Origin: Pseudomonas fluvialis
GTDB lineage: Bacteria > Pseudomonadota > Gammaproteobacteria > Pseudomonadales > Pseudomonadaceae
Reading direction: 5' to 3'
Assembly (NCBI RefSeq): GCF_002234375.1
Contig: NZ_NMQV01000022.1
Location: 35,203-99,202 of the forward strand
Length of the DNA: 64,000 bases
Every line of letters starts with the position of its first letter. Position 1 is the first letter of the stretch. This document shows, piece by piece, positions 44,174 through 54,242 of this stretch. Under the pieces are notes generated by a model. The model was given only the letters and a program-made list of their open reading frames with translations. It was not told the origin of the DNA and did no database searches. The translations under genes and the position numbers were made by a program.

Positions 44174-45105
44174 ATATTTTAAGATATACAGCCGCCTATA
44201 AAAGCGAATGGAATCTTTTTGTTAAAAGCTCAAAGAATGGTCATTTTTTCTTTGATCGTGATTACATGGATTATCACTCAGATAGGTTTAAAGATCATTC
44301 CCTGTTGATTTATAGCCCCAGTGGCAAATTGTTGGCGCTATTACCAGCTAATGAGCATGAGAAATATATTTATACTCATCAGGGACTTACTTTTGGCGGA
44401 TTTATTGTCGATGATAAAATAAAAACAGCTGAGATGCTTGATGTATTTCATGCGGTAAGGGTTTTTTTGAAGACAGCTGGCTTTGAGAGGTTGATATATA
44501 AGTGTATTCCGTATATTTATTATATAAAGCCCTCTGAGGAAGATCGTTATGCATTGTTTATAAATGGTGCAACGTTGATAAGGCGTGATGTTACATCGAC
44601 AGTCGACCTTGCTACGCCTCCAAAATATTCTAAAGGAAGGAAATGGAGTATAAACAAAGCTAAAAAGGAGGGTGTGTTGGTATATGAGTCAAATAATTAT
44701 GCTGCTTTTTGGGAATTGCTTGAAGGCGTACTTCATGAAAATCATTCAGCAAAACCTGTACACTCAGTTGATGAAATTGCACTATTGGCGAGTCGTTTTC
44801 CGGAAAATATCCGACTCTTCTTGGCAAGAAAAGAAGAGACAATCTTGTCTGGTGCACTAATGTATGAAAATCAATATATTGTTCATACTCAATACATGGC
44901 GAATAGTGCTGAGGGGCGTGAAATTGGTGCGCTCGATTTGGTTATAGATCATTTACTAACGGGATATTACAAAGGAAAACGTTATTTCGATTTTGGGATT
45001 TCTTGCGAACAAAATGGCCGCTATTTGAATGTCGGACTAATTTCTCAGAAAGAAGGCTTTGGTGCCAGGCCAATAGTTCATGATTTTTATGAGTTAAAAC
45101 TATGA
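44170..45105 (+). CDS. FemAB/GNAT-like acyl- or aminoacyltransferase
   Basis: 311 residues with a FemAB-like layout: [29 protein letters not shown] segment ([15 protein letters not shown]), [12 protein letters not shown], and [19 protein letters not shown] near the end. Such proteins add amino acids or acyl groups to amino sugars, peptidoglycan or lipids. The start is GTG 44170. Sitting between the DegT-like/acyltransferase genes and fdtB, it probably decorates the amino sugar. The donor (acyl-CoA or aminoacyl-tRNA) is unknown. Confidence 0.7.
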   Translation: MNILRYTAAYKSEWNLFVKSSKNGHFFFDRDYMDYHSDRFKDHSLLIYSPSGKLLALLPANEHEKYIYTHQGLTFGGFIVDDKIKTAEMLDVFHAVRVFLKTAGFERLIYKCIPYIYYIKPSEEDRYALFINGATLIRRDVTSTVDLATPPKYSKGRKWSINKAKKEGVLVYESNNYAAFWELLEGVLHENHSAKPVHSVDEIALLASRFPENIRLFLARKEETILSGALMYENQYIVHTQYMANSAEGREIGALDLVIDHLLTGYYKGKRYFDFGISCEQNGRYLNVGLISQKEGFGARPIVHDFYELKL

Positions 45106-46226
45106 TTCAGTTTTTAGATTTAAAAGAGATCAACACACAATATCGTGCCGAGTTACTTGAAGCCTGTGCTCGAGTTATTGACTCAGGTTGGTTTGTTGGT
45201 GGTAATGAACTTGCCAGCTTCGAGAAAGAATTTTCTGCCTACTGTGGTACTAAATATGCTATTGGTGTAGCCAACGGCTTAGATGCGCTTATCCTTACAC
45301 TTAGAGCATGGTTGGCCTTAGGAAAACTTGAACAAGGCGACGAAGTTATTGTGCCGGCCAATACTTACATTGCCAGTATTTTAGCCATCAGCGCTAACGG
45401 TTTGACACCTGTGCTGGTTGAGCCCGATGAGAATAGCTACAACCTAAGTCCAGAGAACACCAGAAAAGCAATTACAAAAAAAACTAAAGCCATTTTACCC
45501 GTGCATTTATACGGCCAACTTGCTGATATGCCAGCGCTTCTGGGAATTGCCAAAGAGCATGGCTTATTAGTTTTGGAAGACTCTGCCCAAGCACATGGTG
45601 CAGAAATTAACGGCATAAAAGCAGGCAACTGGGGCCATGCTTCTGGTTTCAGCTTCTATCCAGGTAAAAACCTGGGCGCATTAGGTGACGCAGGCGCAGT
45701 AACAACCAATGATGATGAACTGGCAGAAACTTTAAAAGCACTGCGTAATTATGGCAGTCAAGAGAAATACAAAAACCTGTTTAAGGGTGTAAATAGCCGC
45801 CTTGATGAAATTCAGGCAGCTATGCTCAGTGTAAAATTAAGAAAGCTGGACGAAGAAACACAGCGCCGACGCGAAATTGCAGCAGCGTATAAAACTGGTA
45901 TAAAAAAATCAAAGATAAAACTACCAGATGTTCAACATAAAGCAGCAACCATTGAGCAATCATATTCTCATGTCTGGCATTTGTTTGTAATAAGAACACA
46001 ATACAGATCTGCATTGCAGCAGCACTTAAACGAGCAAGGAGTACAAACTCTTATTCATTACCCTATAGCACCGCATAAACAAAAAGCTTACAAAGAATGG
46101 AATGACCAAAGCTATCCGCTCACGGAAGCCATGCATGAAGAAGTTTTAAGCCTGCCGATAAGTCCTGTGATGACAGATGAACAGGTGCAAGCAGTAATTT
46201 CAGCAATAAATTCGTTTACCAGTTGA
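45102..46226 (+). CDS. fdtB: dTDP-3-amino-3,6-dideoxyhexose aminotransferase (FdtB/QdtB type)
   Basis: 374 residues of DegT/DnrJ/EryC1/StrS aminotransferase. [18 protein letters not shown] is the usual start, [14 protein letters not shown] binds phosphate, [15 protein letters not shown] holds the PLP Asp, and [18 protein letters not shown] holds the PLP Lys. With FdtA it makes dTDP-3-amino-3,6-dideoxygalactose or -glucose. It begins with an ATGA overlap. Confidence 0.9.
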   Translation: MIQFLDLKEINTQYRAELLEACARVIDSGWFVGGNELASFEKEFSAYCGTKYAIGVANGLDALILTLRAWLALGKLEQGDEVIVPANTYIASILAISANGLTPVLVEPDENSYNLSPENTRKAITKKTKAILPVHLYGQLADMPALLGIAKEHGLLVLEDSAQAHGAEINGIKAGNWGHASGFSFYPGKNLGALGDAGAVTTNDDELAETLKALRNYGSQEKYKNLFKGVNSRLDEIQAAMLSVKLRKLDEETQRRREIAAAYKTGIKKSKIKLPDVQHKAATIEQSYSHVWHLFVIRTQYRSALQQHLNEQGVQTLIHYPIAPHKQKAYKEWNDQSYPLTEAMHEEVLSLPISPVMTDEQVQAVISAINSFTS

Positions 46227-46236
46227 GCTTCATTTC

Positions 46237-47499
46237 GTGACTCTGATTAAAACCAGTCTGCTCAACGCCATTGCGGTTGTTATCAAAATGCTAACCATGC
46301 TGGGCCTAAATAAGATTCTAGCAATCTATATTGGTCCAGCAGGTTATGCGGCTATAGGCAATTTCCAGAACGCGGTACAAATGATCATTATTTTTGGTAG
46401 TGGTGCGATCAATACCGGCGTAGTCAAATACACGGCTGAATATGGAGGTGATGAAGAATCGCAGCGGCAAGTTTGGCGGACAGCAGGTACTGTTGCGTTA
46501 ATAGGCTCAATAGCAACGGGTGTGCTGGTAAGTATTTTTAGCAAGCCAATAGCGCACTTATTTTTACAGGATGAAGCCTACAGAACCGTATTTATTTGGT
46601 TCTCTGTAACCTTGGTGTTTTTCATTTTTAATACTTTGTTGTTGGCTATACTCAATGGAAAAAAGGAAATTCATCGCTACATTATCGCAAACATTGCAGG
46701 TAGCATCTTTTCCTTAATAGTGACCAGTTTATTGGCCACTCAGTTTGGTCTTATCGGGGCGCTGGTCGCACTGGCTATTCATCCTTCCTTTGCTTTTATT
46801 GTCACCCTTGCACTCTGCTATAAAGCAAAGTGGTTTAAATTTAGCTATTTATTTGGTCGGTTAGACAAAAAAGTAGTGCTTAACTTAGCAAAATTCACCG
46901 CCATGGCACTTACCAGCGCAGCATGTGTTCCCGTTAGTCATATTCTTATCCGAAACCACCTTGGTACTACGCTGGGCTGGGAGGCCGCAGGCTACTGGGA
47001 AGCTATGTGGCGATTAAGCGCGGCTTACTTAATGTTGGTGACTACAACTTTAAGTTTATATTACTTACCTAGGTTATCTGAACTTAGAGACCCTAAAGAA
47101 ATAAAGTTGGAAATTCTGCAAGGTTATATGGTTATCCTACCTGTAGCAGCATTCTGCGGACTGGTGATCTACCTTCTACGTGACTTCATTATCGGTCTGC
47201 TGTTCACAGCTGAATTTGCACCGATGAGAGATTTATTCGCTTGGCAAATGCTGGGTGATACGCTGAAAATAGGCAGTTGGATTCTAGCTTATCTTATGTT
47301 GGGGCAGGCGTTGGTAAAAATGTTTATAGTTACGGAAGTTATATTTGCATTAGGATTTTACGGTTTTACCTATCTTCTTACTCCAGCGTTTGGCTTGCAG
47401 GCACCTGTAATGGCGCATACTGTTAATTATGCTCTTTATTGGGTCGTCATGTTTTTTGTAATTAGTTGGTTTTTACGTAAGAAACAGTATGCAAAATAG
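46237..47499 (+). CDS. wzx: O-antigen flippase Wzx
   Basis: 420 residues with about 12-14 membrane helices, starting from GTG 46237. The family pattern at the N-terminus is MLGLNKILAIYIGPAGYAAIGNFQN. It moves undecaprenyl-linked repeat units across the inner membrane. Presence of separate wzx, wzy and wzz genes shows a Wzy-dependent pathway. Confidence 0.9.
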   Translation: MTLIKTSLLNAIAVVIKMLTMLGLNKILAIYIGPAGYAAIGNFQNAVQMIIIFGSGAINTGVVKYTAEYGGDEESQRQVWRTAGTVALIGSIATGVLVSIFSKPIAHLFLQDEAYRTVFIWFSVTLVFFIFNTLLLAILNGKKEIHRYIIANIAGSIFSLIVTSLLATQFGLIGALVALAIHPSFAFIVTLALCYKAKWFKFSYLFGRLDKKVVLNLAKFTAMALTSAACVPVSHILIRNHLGTTLGWEAAGYWEAMWRLSAAYLMLVTTTLSLYYLPRLSELRDPKEIKLEILQGYMVILPVAAFCGLVIYLLRDFIIGLLFTAEFAPMRDLFAWQMLGDTLKIGSWILAYLMLGQALVKMFIVTEVIFALGFYGFTYLLTPAFGLQAPVMAHTVNYALYWVVMFFVISWFLRKKQYAK

Positions 47500-47523
47500 T
47501 TATTTTATTAATGTTGATTTCAG

Positions 47524-48429
47524 ATGAATATTAAACCTTTAGTAAGCATTATTATCCCTTGTTACAATCATGCGCAGTTTGTACAAGAAAGCATTCAAAG
47601 TGTGATCGGCCAAGATTATGAAAATATTGAACTGATTATTATTGATGATGGGTCAAGCGATAATTCTGTTGAAATTATTCAACAGTTGATGCCGACCTGT
47701 CAAAATCGATTTAAGTCCTTCGATTTTATTTCTAGACCTAATCGAGGTTTAAGTGCAACACTGAATGAGGGAATTTCACTTGCACAAGGTGAAATTATAG
47801 GTTTTTGCTCTTCTGATGATGCATTCCATAAACACAAAGTAAGCAGTCAGGTAGCATTCTTCAATACCCATTCAGATATTCATTTTTGTTATACTCAAAC
47901 CTATGTTTTCGATGACAATGGCATGATATTAGAAGAGCAAACATATCAAGCCAATAAAGGGTTGCACGAGAATGTCACTTTTGAAGAGGTTTTTACATTT
48001 AAAGTACATTTTCCTGTTACAGGCATGTATAGAGCGCGCTTTCTTAAAGATGTATTGAAAGGGTTTGATGGGGGTTTATCTGCCGAAGACTACGATATTA
48101 GTTTGAGGATACTTTCTGTTAGTAAGGCTGGTTATATTGACGAGAAGCTATTTTTTTATCGCTCACCTGCAGCAATAGGTGCCGATCGTAAGCGGCCAGT
48201 CATGAGAAAAGATGTTTCAGAATCACATTTGATAACGATTAATAAGTACAGAAGTCATCCTCTGTATAGCCAAGCTTTGCTGGAGTGGAACTTTAGAAGA
48301 TTCCAATATTTTTCGTCTTATAAATCTACAAAAATTTATGCTTTGGCAGGTATGATCCGATCCTTTTCGAAAATTAAAGAGCGTTACTTCTATACGGCTT
48401 TTTTTAGGTTTATATTCAATTGGAATTGA
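47524..48429 (+). CDS. Glycosyltransferase, GT2 family
   Basis: 301 residues with the GT-A start VSIIIPCYNHAQFVQESIQSV, the nucleotide DDGSSD motif, and FCSSDDAFHKH with the metal-binding DD. The middle has GFDGGLSAEDYDISLRIL, the acceptor-base ED. It adds one sugar of the O unit at the cytoplasmic face. A+T-rich like its neighbours. Confidence 0.9.
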   Translation: MNIKPLVSIIIPCYNHAQFVQESIQSVIGQDYENIELIIIDDGSSDNSVEIIQQLMPTCQNRFKSFDFISRPNRGLSATLNEGISLAQGEIIGFCSSDDAFHKHKVSSQVAFFNTHSDIHFCYTQTYVFDDNGMILEEQTYQANKGLHENVTFEEVFTFKVHFPVTGMYRARFLKDVLKGFDGGLSAEDYDISLRILSVSKAGYIDEKLFFYRSPAAIGADRKRPVMRKDVSESHLITINKYRSHPLYSQALLEWNFRRFQYFSSYKSTKIYALAGMIRSFSKIKERYFYTAFFRFIFNWN

Positions 48430-48432
48430 TGT

Positions 48433-49674
48433 ATGTGGTTGCTGGCAAAAAAGTTTTTCCTTTTTATCTATGTTTTTTTGTTTTTATTTAATCCGACTAA
48501 CTTTGCAAGTTTTAATTTACTATACATCTTGTCGGCGGTAGCAGTATTTAATATTTTGGCTTTTCCTGGTAGGTATTTATTTTTTTTAAATAGCAAGTAT
48601 TTATTGGTGTTGTTGTTTTTTTTACTCTATCTTGTAGTTTATCTTCTCATTTTTTATTTCAGTGGCGGCCTGGATTCTCTATATAGAATTTATATTTACT
48701 TCCTGGTTTTTTTTGCTGTTCTGTGTTCATTGTTTGTCGTCGTTTGTTTTTCTAGGATTTATGCGAACGATTTCAATTTATTTTCTAATTTTTTGATTAA
48801 GGTTGGAGTTTTCCAGTTACTGTTTGTGCTGCTAACGCTTGTCTTTTCTGACTTTAGAGGTTGGGTTCTTGAAACTTCTAGAATTGAGAATATAGTTTCC
48901 ATATCTAATGATTATGGGTTACGTTCATATGGTTTTGCAAATGGTTATACATCTACTTTTCCAATGTTGATGGGGCTTTATGCATTGTTTATGATTTATC
49001 GGGTTTTAAATTTTAAAAATTTAAGGATTTCATTTTTTTATGATTTGTTGTTGTTTGGCCTCTTTATTTTGAGTGTTGTTTTAAATGCTAGAATAGGTTT
49101 AGTGCCAGTTGTAATATATGTTTCCTTTATTTTTTTCACTATTAGCTATGATCTTAGGAGGTATCCTTCCTTTCTTCTTCTTGCACTTTTAATATTGTTT
49201 ATTTTTACATTCGTCGATTTGGATGGTTATCAACAGTATTTTGAGCGTTTGTTAGCTGGTTGGTATGAGGCGGTTGAATTTTTTAAAGGCAATTACATTG
49301 GTACATTTGAAGTTCTTTCCCAAATGTTGCACTTGCCCGATGATTATTTCCACTTGTTGTGGGGGTATGGTCTTAGTGTTTTTGGTGAGCAAGATAACTT
49401 TTCATTTTCATCCGATATTGGGTTTGTTAAAGATGTATATCTCTTTGGGTTGGTGAATACAATTTTGCTTTTTTTTGTGTTGTCTTATTTTTCATATCCG
49501 GTTTTTCTTTATTTTAAAAAGAAATTTGGTTTGTTTTTTGTGCTTTCATTTTTCTTGTCTTTTGTTTTTTATTATGCAAAAGGTTCTATCTTTGCCGCTT
49601 CTGAAGTCTATAATTTTTTAATTCTTCTTGTAATATTCCAGATCTATATTAAACACAACTCCAAGCTCATCTGA
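48433..49674 (+). CDS. wzy: O-antigen polymerase Wzy
   Basis: 413 residues, almost wholly hydrophobic, about ten membrane helices, and very A+T-rich. A larger periplasmic loop lies around residues 275-320 (GYQQYFERLLAGWYEAVEFF). Sequence similarity between Wzy proteins is low, so the call rests on topology and on lying with wzx and wzz. An O-unit-modifying membrane protein is less likely. Confidence 0.8.
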   Translation: MWLLAKKFFLFIYVFLFLFNPTNFASFNLLYILSAVAVFNILAFPGRYLFFLNSKYLLVLLFFLLYLVVYLLIFYFSGGLDSLYRIYIYFLVFFAVLCSLFVVVCFSRIYANDFNLFSNFLIKVGVFQLLFVLLTLVFSDFRGWVLETSRIENIVSISNDYGLRSYGFANGYTSTFPMLMGLYALFMIYRVLNFKNLRISFFYDLLLFGLFILSVVLNARIGLVPVVIYVSFIFFTISYDLRRYPSFLLLALLILFIFTFVDLDGYQQYFERLLAGWYEAVEFFKGNYIGTFEVLSQMLHLPDDYFHLLWGYGLSVFGEQDNFSFSSDIGFVKDVYLFGLVNTILLFFVLSYFSYPVFLYFKKKFGLFFVLSFFLSFVFYYAKGSIFAASEVYNFLILLVIFQIYIKHNSKLI

Positions 49675-49713
49675 CATGTTGGTTGGATGTTATTTTTTTA
49701 TTGGTGATCTTTT

Positions 49714-50925
49714 ATGCGTAAAATTCTTTTAATTACTACTAAATATCCTACTGGTGAGGGTGAGGCGTGGCTAACCAATGAGCTAGCAGAATGCTTTGCA
49801 TCGAATGGCGATGAGGTTGCCGTTGTTGTACTTAGCTGGGAGTATTCTGACGGAGCTAGTGGTTTTATTAGTTTGAATGGAGTTGATATTCATAGGGTAA
49901 GGTTATGGAAGTTTTTATATTCCAAGTCTTTTATTATGCCAATTCTAAAGATTTTTTTATTCTCGCTACTTGCTAGAGTTAAGTGCAGGGGGGTAATGAA
50001 TAAGGCAGATATTATAGTTGGAACAACACCCTGCATTGCTGTCTGGGCATTGGTTGATTCATTAGGATTCAAATCTAATGCTCGTAAATTTCTAATTTTG
50101 TGGGATTTTTTTCCTTTCTATATGAAGGGCTTATGGGGGAAAGGAAGAAATATTTTATTTAATTTTTTGTATAAATGGGAAAATCGTCTGTATAACAAGT
50201 TTGATGTTATTGGATGTATGACTGATGAGAGTATAAAGTTTCTCTGCGATAAGTATACTCTGCCTTCTCCTGCTGTAATAAAACTTCCTTTGTGGGCCAA
50301 GCAGGTGGATAGGGTTAAATTGACTGATGCTGAAAAGCTGAATATTCGTATAAGATATAATATATCAACTGATGCATTCGTTTCTGTTTATGGCGGTGCG
50401 ATGACTAAAATTCAAGGTCTTGATAACATAATCGATCTAGCTGCTAAATTGCATTCATCATCTCAGTTTCAATTTGTTTTAGTGGGAAGGGGGCCGGAGC
50501 TTGCTAGGCTCAAAAATAGGGTTCTGACAGAATCTGTCCCTAATGTTGTTTTTGTCGATTATGTTCCTCGTGATGAATACGAGTTGTTGATTGCTTCTTG
50601 TGATGTTGGATTGGTTTCATTATCTGGTAAGCATGAAGTCCCTAGCTTTCCATCTAAGTCCATTGATTACCTAAAGGTTGGTTTGCCGATATTGGCCTCA
50701 ATAGATAAAACTACGGAATTTGGAGAAATATTATGCAATGAAATGAAGGCTGGTTTGTGGGCTGAGTCTGGTGATCATGAAGCTATGGCAAATATTTTGA
50801 ATTTGTTTTTTTCTGATCCCGAGTATTTAAAAAGACTTTCCGAAAATGGTCGGAAATACTTTGAAGATCAGATGAATGTGATTAATGCAGTTAATGATAT
50901 TGTTAATGCTTGTGAGGTAATATGA
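49714..50925 (+). CDS. Glycosyltransferase, GT4 family
   Basis: 403 residues in the GT-B fold: ITTKYPTGEGEAWLTNELAE at the N-terminus, FVSVYGGAMTKIQGLDNIID and FVLVGRGPELARLKN. The donor-site VPSFPSKSIDYLKVGLPILA contains the usual E/K-x7-E region equivalent. It transfers one sugar of the O unit. It is the last strongly A+T-rich gene; its stop overlaps fnlA (ATGA). Confidence 0.88.
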   Translation: MRKILLITTKYPTGEGEAWLTNELAECFASNGDEVAVVVLSWEYSDGASGFISLNGVDIHRVRLWKFLYSKSFIMPILKIFLFSLLARVKCRGVMNKADIIVGTTPCIAVWALVDSLGFKSNARKFLILWDFFPFYMKGLWGKGRNILFNFLYKWENRLYNKFDVIGCMTDESIKFLCDKYTLPSPAVIKLPLWAKQVDRVKLTDAEKLNIRIRYNISTDAFVSVYGGAMTKIQGLDNIIDLAAKLHSSSQFQFVLVGRGPELARLKNRVLTESVPNVVFVDYVPRDEYELLIASCDVGLVSLSGKHEVPSFPSKSIDYLKVGLPILASIDKTTEFGEILCNEMKAGLWAESGDHEAMANILNLFFSDPEYLKRLSENGRKYFEDQMNVINAVNDIVNACEVI

Positions 50926-51959
50926 GGTTTAGTAAGAAGGTTTTATTATTGACTGGCGGCACCGGTTCATTCGGAAATGCCGTACTTAATGGTTTTCTGG
51001 ATACGGATATTGCCGAAATACGTATTTTCAGCCGCGATGAAAAGAAGCAGGATGATATGCGTAAAAAATACGCCAATCCTAAGCTGAAGTTCTACATTGG
51101 CGATGTACGCGATTATCAGGCGGTGCTGAATGCCACCCGTGGCGTGGATTATATTTTTCACGCGGCGGCACTAAAGCAGGTGCCATCCTGTGAGTTTCAC
51201 CCGATGGAAGCGGTGAAAACCAACGTGCTGGGCACTGAAAACGTGCTGGAAGCCGCTATTCAGAACGAAGTGAAGCGGGTGGTGTGTTTAAGCACTGATA
51301 AAGCCGTTTACCCCATTAACGCGATGGGTATTTCCAAGGCCATGATGGAAAAGGTAATGGTCGCCAAATCGCGTAACGTAGACCCCACCAAAACCGTTAT
51401 TTGTGGAACCCGTTACGGTAACGTAATGGCATCCCGTGGTTCGGTTATTCCGCTGTTCGTGGATCAGATGCGTGCTAATAAGCCGCTGACCATTACCGAC
51501 CCGAACATGACGCGCTTTATGATGACGCTGGCCGATGCCGTAGACCTGGTGTTGTACGCCTTTGAGCACGGCAATAACGGCGATATGTTCGTGCAAAAAG
51601 CCCCGGCAGCAACGGTTGAGGTGCTTGCACAAGCTTTGTCCGATCTGCTCGGCAAACCCGGCTACCCCATTAATGTTATCGGTACCCGTCATGGCGAAAA
51701 ACTGTATGAGGCCCTGTTAAGCCGTGAAGAAATGGTATGCGCCGAAGACCTGGGTGGTTACTACCGCGTTCCGCCAGACCTGCGTGATCTGAACTACGGC
51801 AAGTTTGTGGAGCAGGGTGAGCAGGAAATTTCTCAGGCAGAAGACTACAACTCGCACAATACACAGCGCCTGGACGTCGCAGGCATGCAGCAACTGTTGT
51901 TAAAGCTGGAGTTCATTCGTGAACTGCGAAAAGGTCGTTACGTCAGCCCCGAGGAGTAA
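50922..51959 (+). CDS. fnlA: UDP-GlcNAc 4,6-dehydratase/5-epimerase FnlA (WbjB/CapE)
   Basis: 345 residues: LLTGGTGSFGNAV for NADP, then HAAALKQVPSCEFHP. STDKAVYPINAMGISKAMMEK carries the catalytic Met/Lys arrangement of inverting dehydratases. First step of UDP-L-FucNAc synthesis. G+C rises again here, so fnlABC belong to a different source from the wzx-wzy block. Confidence 0.93.
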   Translation: MRFSKKVLLLTGGTGSFGNAVLNGFLDTDIAEIRIFSRDEKKQDDMRKKYANPKLKFYIGDVRDYQAVLNATRGVDYIFHAAALKQVPSCEFHPMEAVKTNVLGTENVLEAAIQNEVKRVVCLSTDKAVYPINAMGISKAMMEKVMVAKSRNVDPTKTVICGTRYGNVMASRGSVIPLFVDQMRANKPLTITDPNMTRFMMTLADAVDLVLYAFEHGNNGDMFVQKAPAATVEVLAQALSDLLGKPGYPINVIGTRHGEKLYEALLSREEMVCAEDLGGYYRVPPDLRDLNYGKFVEQGEQEISQAEDYNSHNTQRLDVAGMQQLLLKLEFIRELRKGRYVSPEE

Positions 51960-51962
51960 GCC

Positions 51963-53081
51963 ATGCGTGTATTGGTAACCGGTGCCAACGGCTTTATTGG
52001 TAAAAACCTGCTGGTGCATTTGGCCGAGCGGAAAGACATTGATGTTGTCTGTTTTACCCGCGAACACTCCGAGGCGGAACTGCCAGCCATGCTGGATGGT
52101 GTGCAGTTTGTATTTCACCTGGCCGGTATTAACCGCCCGCAAGACCCCGCAGAGTTTACCACCGGAAATGCGGGCTTAAGTCAGCAGTTAGCCGATGCCA
52201 TGTTGGCAACGGGTTGCAATGCTCAGGTTGTGTATACCTCTTCCATTCAGGCTGAACTGGATAACCCATACGGCGTGTCTAAGCGTGCGGCGGAAGATGC
52301 TTTGCTAGCTCTACGCGAGCAGGGTGTGCCTGTTTCTGTATTCCGGTTGCCGAATGTGTTTGGCAAGTGGGCCAAACCTAACTACAACTCTGCCGTGGCG
52401 ACCTTCTGCCATAACATTGTGAATGACCTACCCATTCAAATTAACGACCCTGCGGCAGTGGTTAATTTGGTGTACGTCGATGATGTGATTGAGCATTTTC
52501 TGGCCTTGCTTGATGCTAAACGCAAGGGCGATGCCTTTGAAACCGTACACCCAGTGTACCAGCTTACCGTGGGTGAACTGGCCGAGCAGTTGTATCGCTT
52601 CCGCGATAGCCGCCAAAGTTTAATTACCGAGCGCGTGGGTACTGGGTTGGTGCGGGCTTTATACTCCACCTACCTCAGCTATGTGCCGAAAGAGTGTTTC
52701 ACCTACGAAGTGCCTAAATACGGTGATCCGCGTGGTGTATTCGTGGAAATGCTGAAAACACCCGATGCGGGCCAGTTTTCTTACTTTACGGCGCATCCCG
52801 GTATTACCCGTGGCGGTCATTACCACCACACCAAAACCGAGAAGTTTTTGGTGATTAAAGGCAAGGCCAGCTTTAAGTTCCGACACATGCACACCGGCGA
52901 GTTTTACGAACTGGAAACCACCGGCGAAAAGCCGGAAATTGTTGAAACCATGCCAGGCTGGACACACGACATTACCAACATTGGTGATGATGAAATGATT
53001 GTTATGCTGTGGGCGAATGAAATTTTTGATCGGGAAAAGCCGGACACCTACGCTTGCCCATTAACGCCTGTGGCTAAGTAA
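51963..53081 (+). CDS. fnlB: FnlB/WbjC/CapF bifunctional reductase-epimerase
   Basis: 372 residues. The N-terminal SDR part has VLVTGANGFIGKNLLVHLA and FHLAGINRPQ. The C-terminal cupin (from about 250) has FSYFTAHPGITRGGHYHHTK with metal-binding His, and GWTHDITNIGDDEMIV. CapF C3-epimerises, then reduces the 4-keto sugar to UDP-6-deoxy-TalNAc. Three bases separate it from fnlA. Confidence 0.93.
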   Translation: MRVLVTGANGFIGKNLLVHLAERKDIDVVCFTREHSEAELPAMLDGVQFVFHLAGINRPQDPAEFTTGNAGLSQQLADAMLATGCNAQVVYTSSIQAELDNPYGVSKRAAEDALLALREQGVPVSVFRLPNVFGKWAKPNYNSAVATFCHNIVNDLPIQINDPAAVVNLVYVDDVIEHFLALLDAKRKGDAFETVHPVYQLTVGELAEQLYRFRDSRQSLITERVGTGLVRALYSTYLSYVPKECFTYEVPKYGDPRGVFVEMLKTPDAGQFSYFTAHPGITRGGHYHHTKTEKFLVIKGKASFKFRHMHTGEFYELETTGEKPEIVETMPGWTHDITNIGDDEMIVMLWANEIFDREKPDTYACPLTPVAK

Positions 53082-53099
53082 ATAGTTAGGTACTTTGTT

Positions 53100-54242
53100 A
53101 TGACAAGCGCTGTTAAAAAATTAAAAGTAATGACCGTGGTGGGAACCCGCCCGGAAATTATTCGTTTGTCGCGCGTAATGGCTAAACTGGATGAACACTG
53201 CGAACACATTCTGGTTCACACCGGCCAGAATTATGATTACGAACTGAATGAAATTTTCTTTCAGGATTTAGGTATCCGCAAACCAGACCACTTTTTAAGT
53301 GCGGCTGGTAGCACCGGTGCGGAAACCATTGGCAATGTAATTATTAAGGTTGACCAGGTGCTAGCTGAGGTTAAACCCGAAGCGGTACTGGTATTAGGCG
53401 ATACCAATAGCTGTATGGCGGTGCTGCCAGCCAAGCGCCGTAAAATTCCGACCTTCCACATGGAAGCCGGCAACCGTTGTTTTGATATGCGTGTACCGGA
53501 AGAAATCAACCGCCGTATTGTTGACCATACCGCCGATATCAACATGAGTTACAGCACCATTGCGCGGGATTATCTGGTGGCAGAAGGGCTACCGCCGGAT
53601 CGCATTATTAAAACCGGCAGCCCGATGTTCGAGGTGCTGACTTACTATCGTGAAGGTATTGAAGCATCCACTGTGCTGGAGCGGCTGAACCTGAAAGAAG
53701 GCCAGTTCTTTGTGGTGAGTGCACACCGTGAAGAAAACGTCGATTCCGACAAAAACTTTATGAAACTGGTGGATGTGCTCAACACCGTTGCCGAGCACTA
53801 CAATTTGCCGGTGATTGTTTCTACCCACCCACGTACCCAAAAACGCGTCGATGCCATGGGTGTTACCTTCCATCCGAATGTGCAACTGCTGAAACCGCTA
53901 GGATTTAAAGACTACAACAAGCTGCAGTTAAGCGCGAAAGCGGTATTGTCTGATAGCGGTACGATCAACGAAGAGTCGTCCATTCTGAACTTCCCGGCCC
54001 TGAATATTCGCGAAGCGCATGAGCGCCCGGAAGGTATGGAAGAAGCGGCCGCGATGATGGTAGGTCTGGAAGTGGAGCGTGTAATGCAAGGCCTGGCCAT
54101 TCTGGAGATGCAAGCCCGTGGCGAGCAACGCGATTTACGGTTAGTGGCTGACTACAGCATGCCCAATGTGGCTGACAAAGTGGTGCGCATTATTCACAGC
54201 TACCGTGATTATGTAATGCGGACGGTGTGGAAGCAGTATTGA
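53100..54242 (+). CDS. fnlC: UDP-N-acetylhexosamine 2-epimerase FnlC (WbjD/CapG)
   Basis: 380 residues of WecB-like non-hydrolysing 2-epimerase: VGTRPEIIRLSRVM, HTGQNYDYELNEIFFQDL, HMEAGNRCFDMRVPEE and SDSGTINEESSIL. It completes UDP-L-FucNAc from the FnlB product. The MEAGNR and RxPEE segments distinguish it from WecB, which has MEAGLR. The stop overlaps the next start (TGATG). Confidence 0.93.
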   Translation: MTSAVKKLKVMTVVGTRPEIIRLSRVMAKLDEHCEHILVHTGQNYDYELNEIFFQDLGIRKPDHFLSAAGSTGAETIGNVIIKVDQVLAEVKPEAVLVLGDTNSCMAVLPAKRRKIPTFHMEAGNRCFDMRVPEEINRRIVDHTADINMSYSTIARDYLVAEGLPPDRIIKTGSPMFEVLTYYREGIEASTVLERLNLKEGQFFVVSAHREENVDSDKNFMKLVDVLNTVAEHYNLPVIVSTHPRTQKRVDAMGVTFHPNVQLLKPLGFKDYNKLQLSAKAVLSDSGTINEESSILNFPALNIREAHERPEGMEEAAAMMVGLEVERVMQGLAILEMQARGEQRDLRLVADYSMPNVADKVVRIIHSYRDYVMRTVWKQY

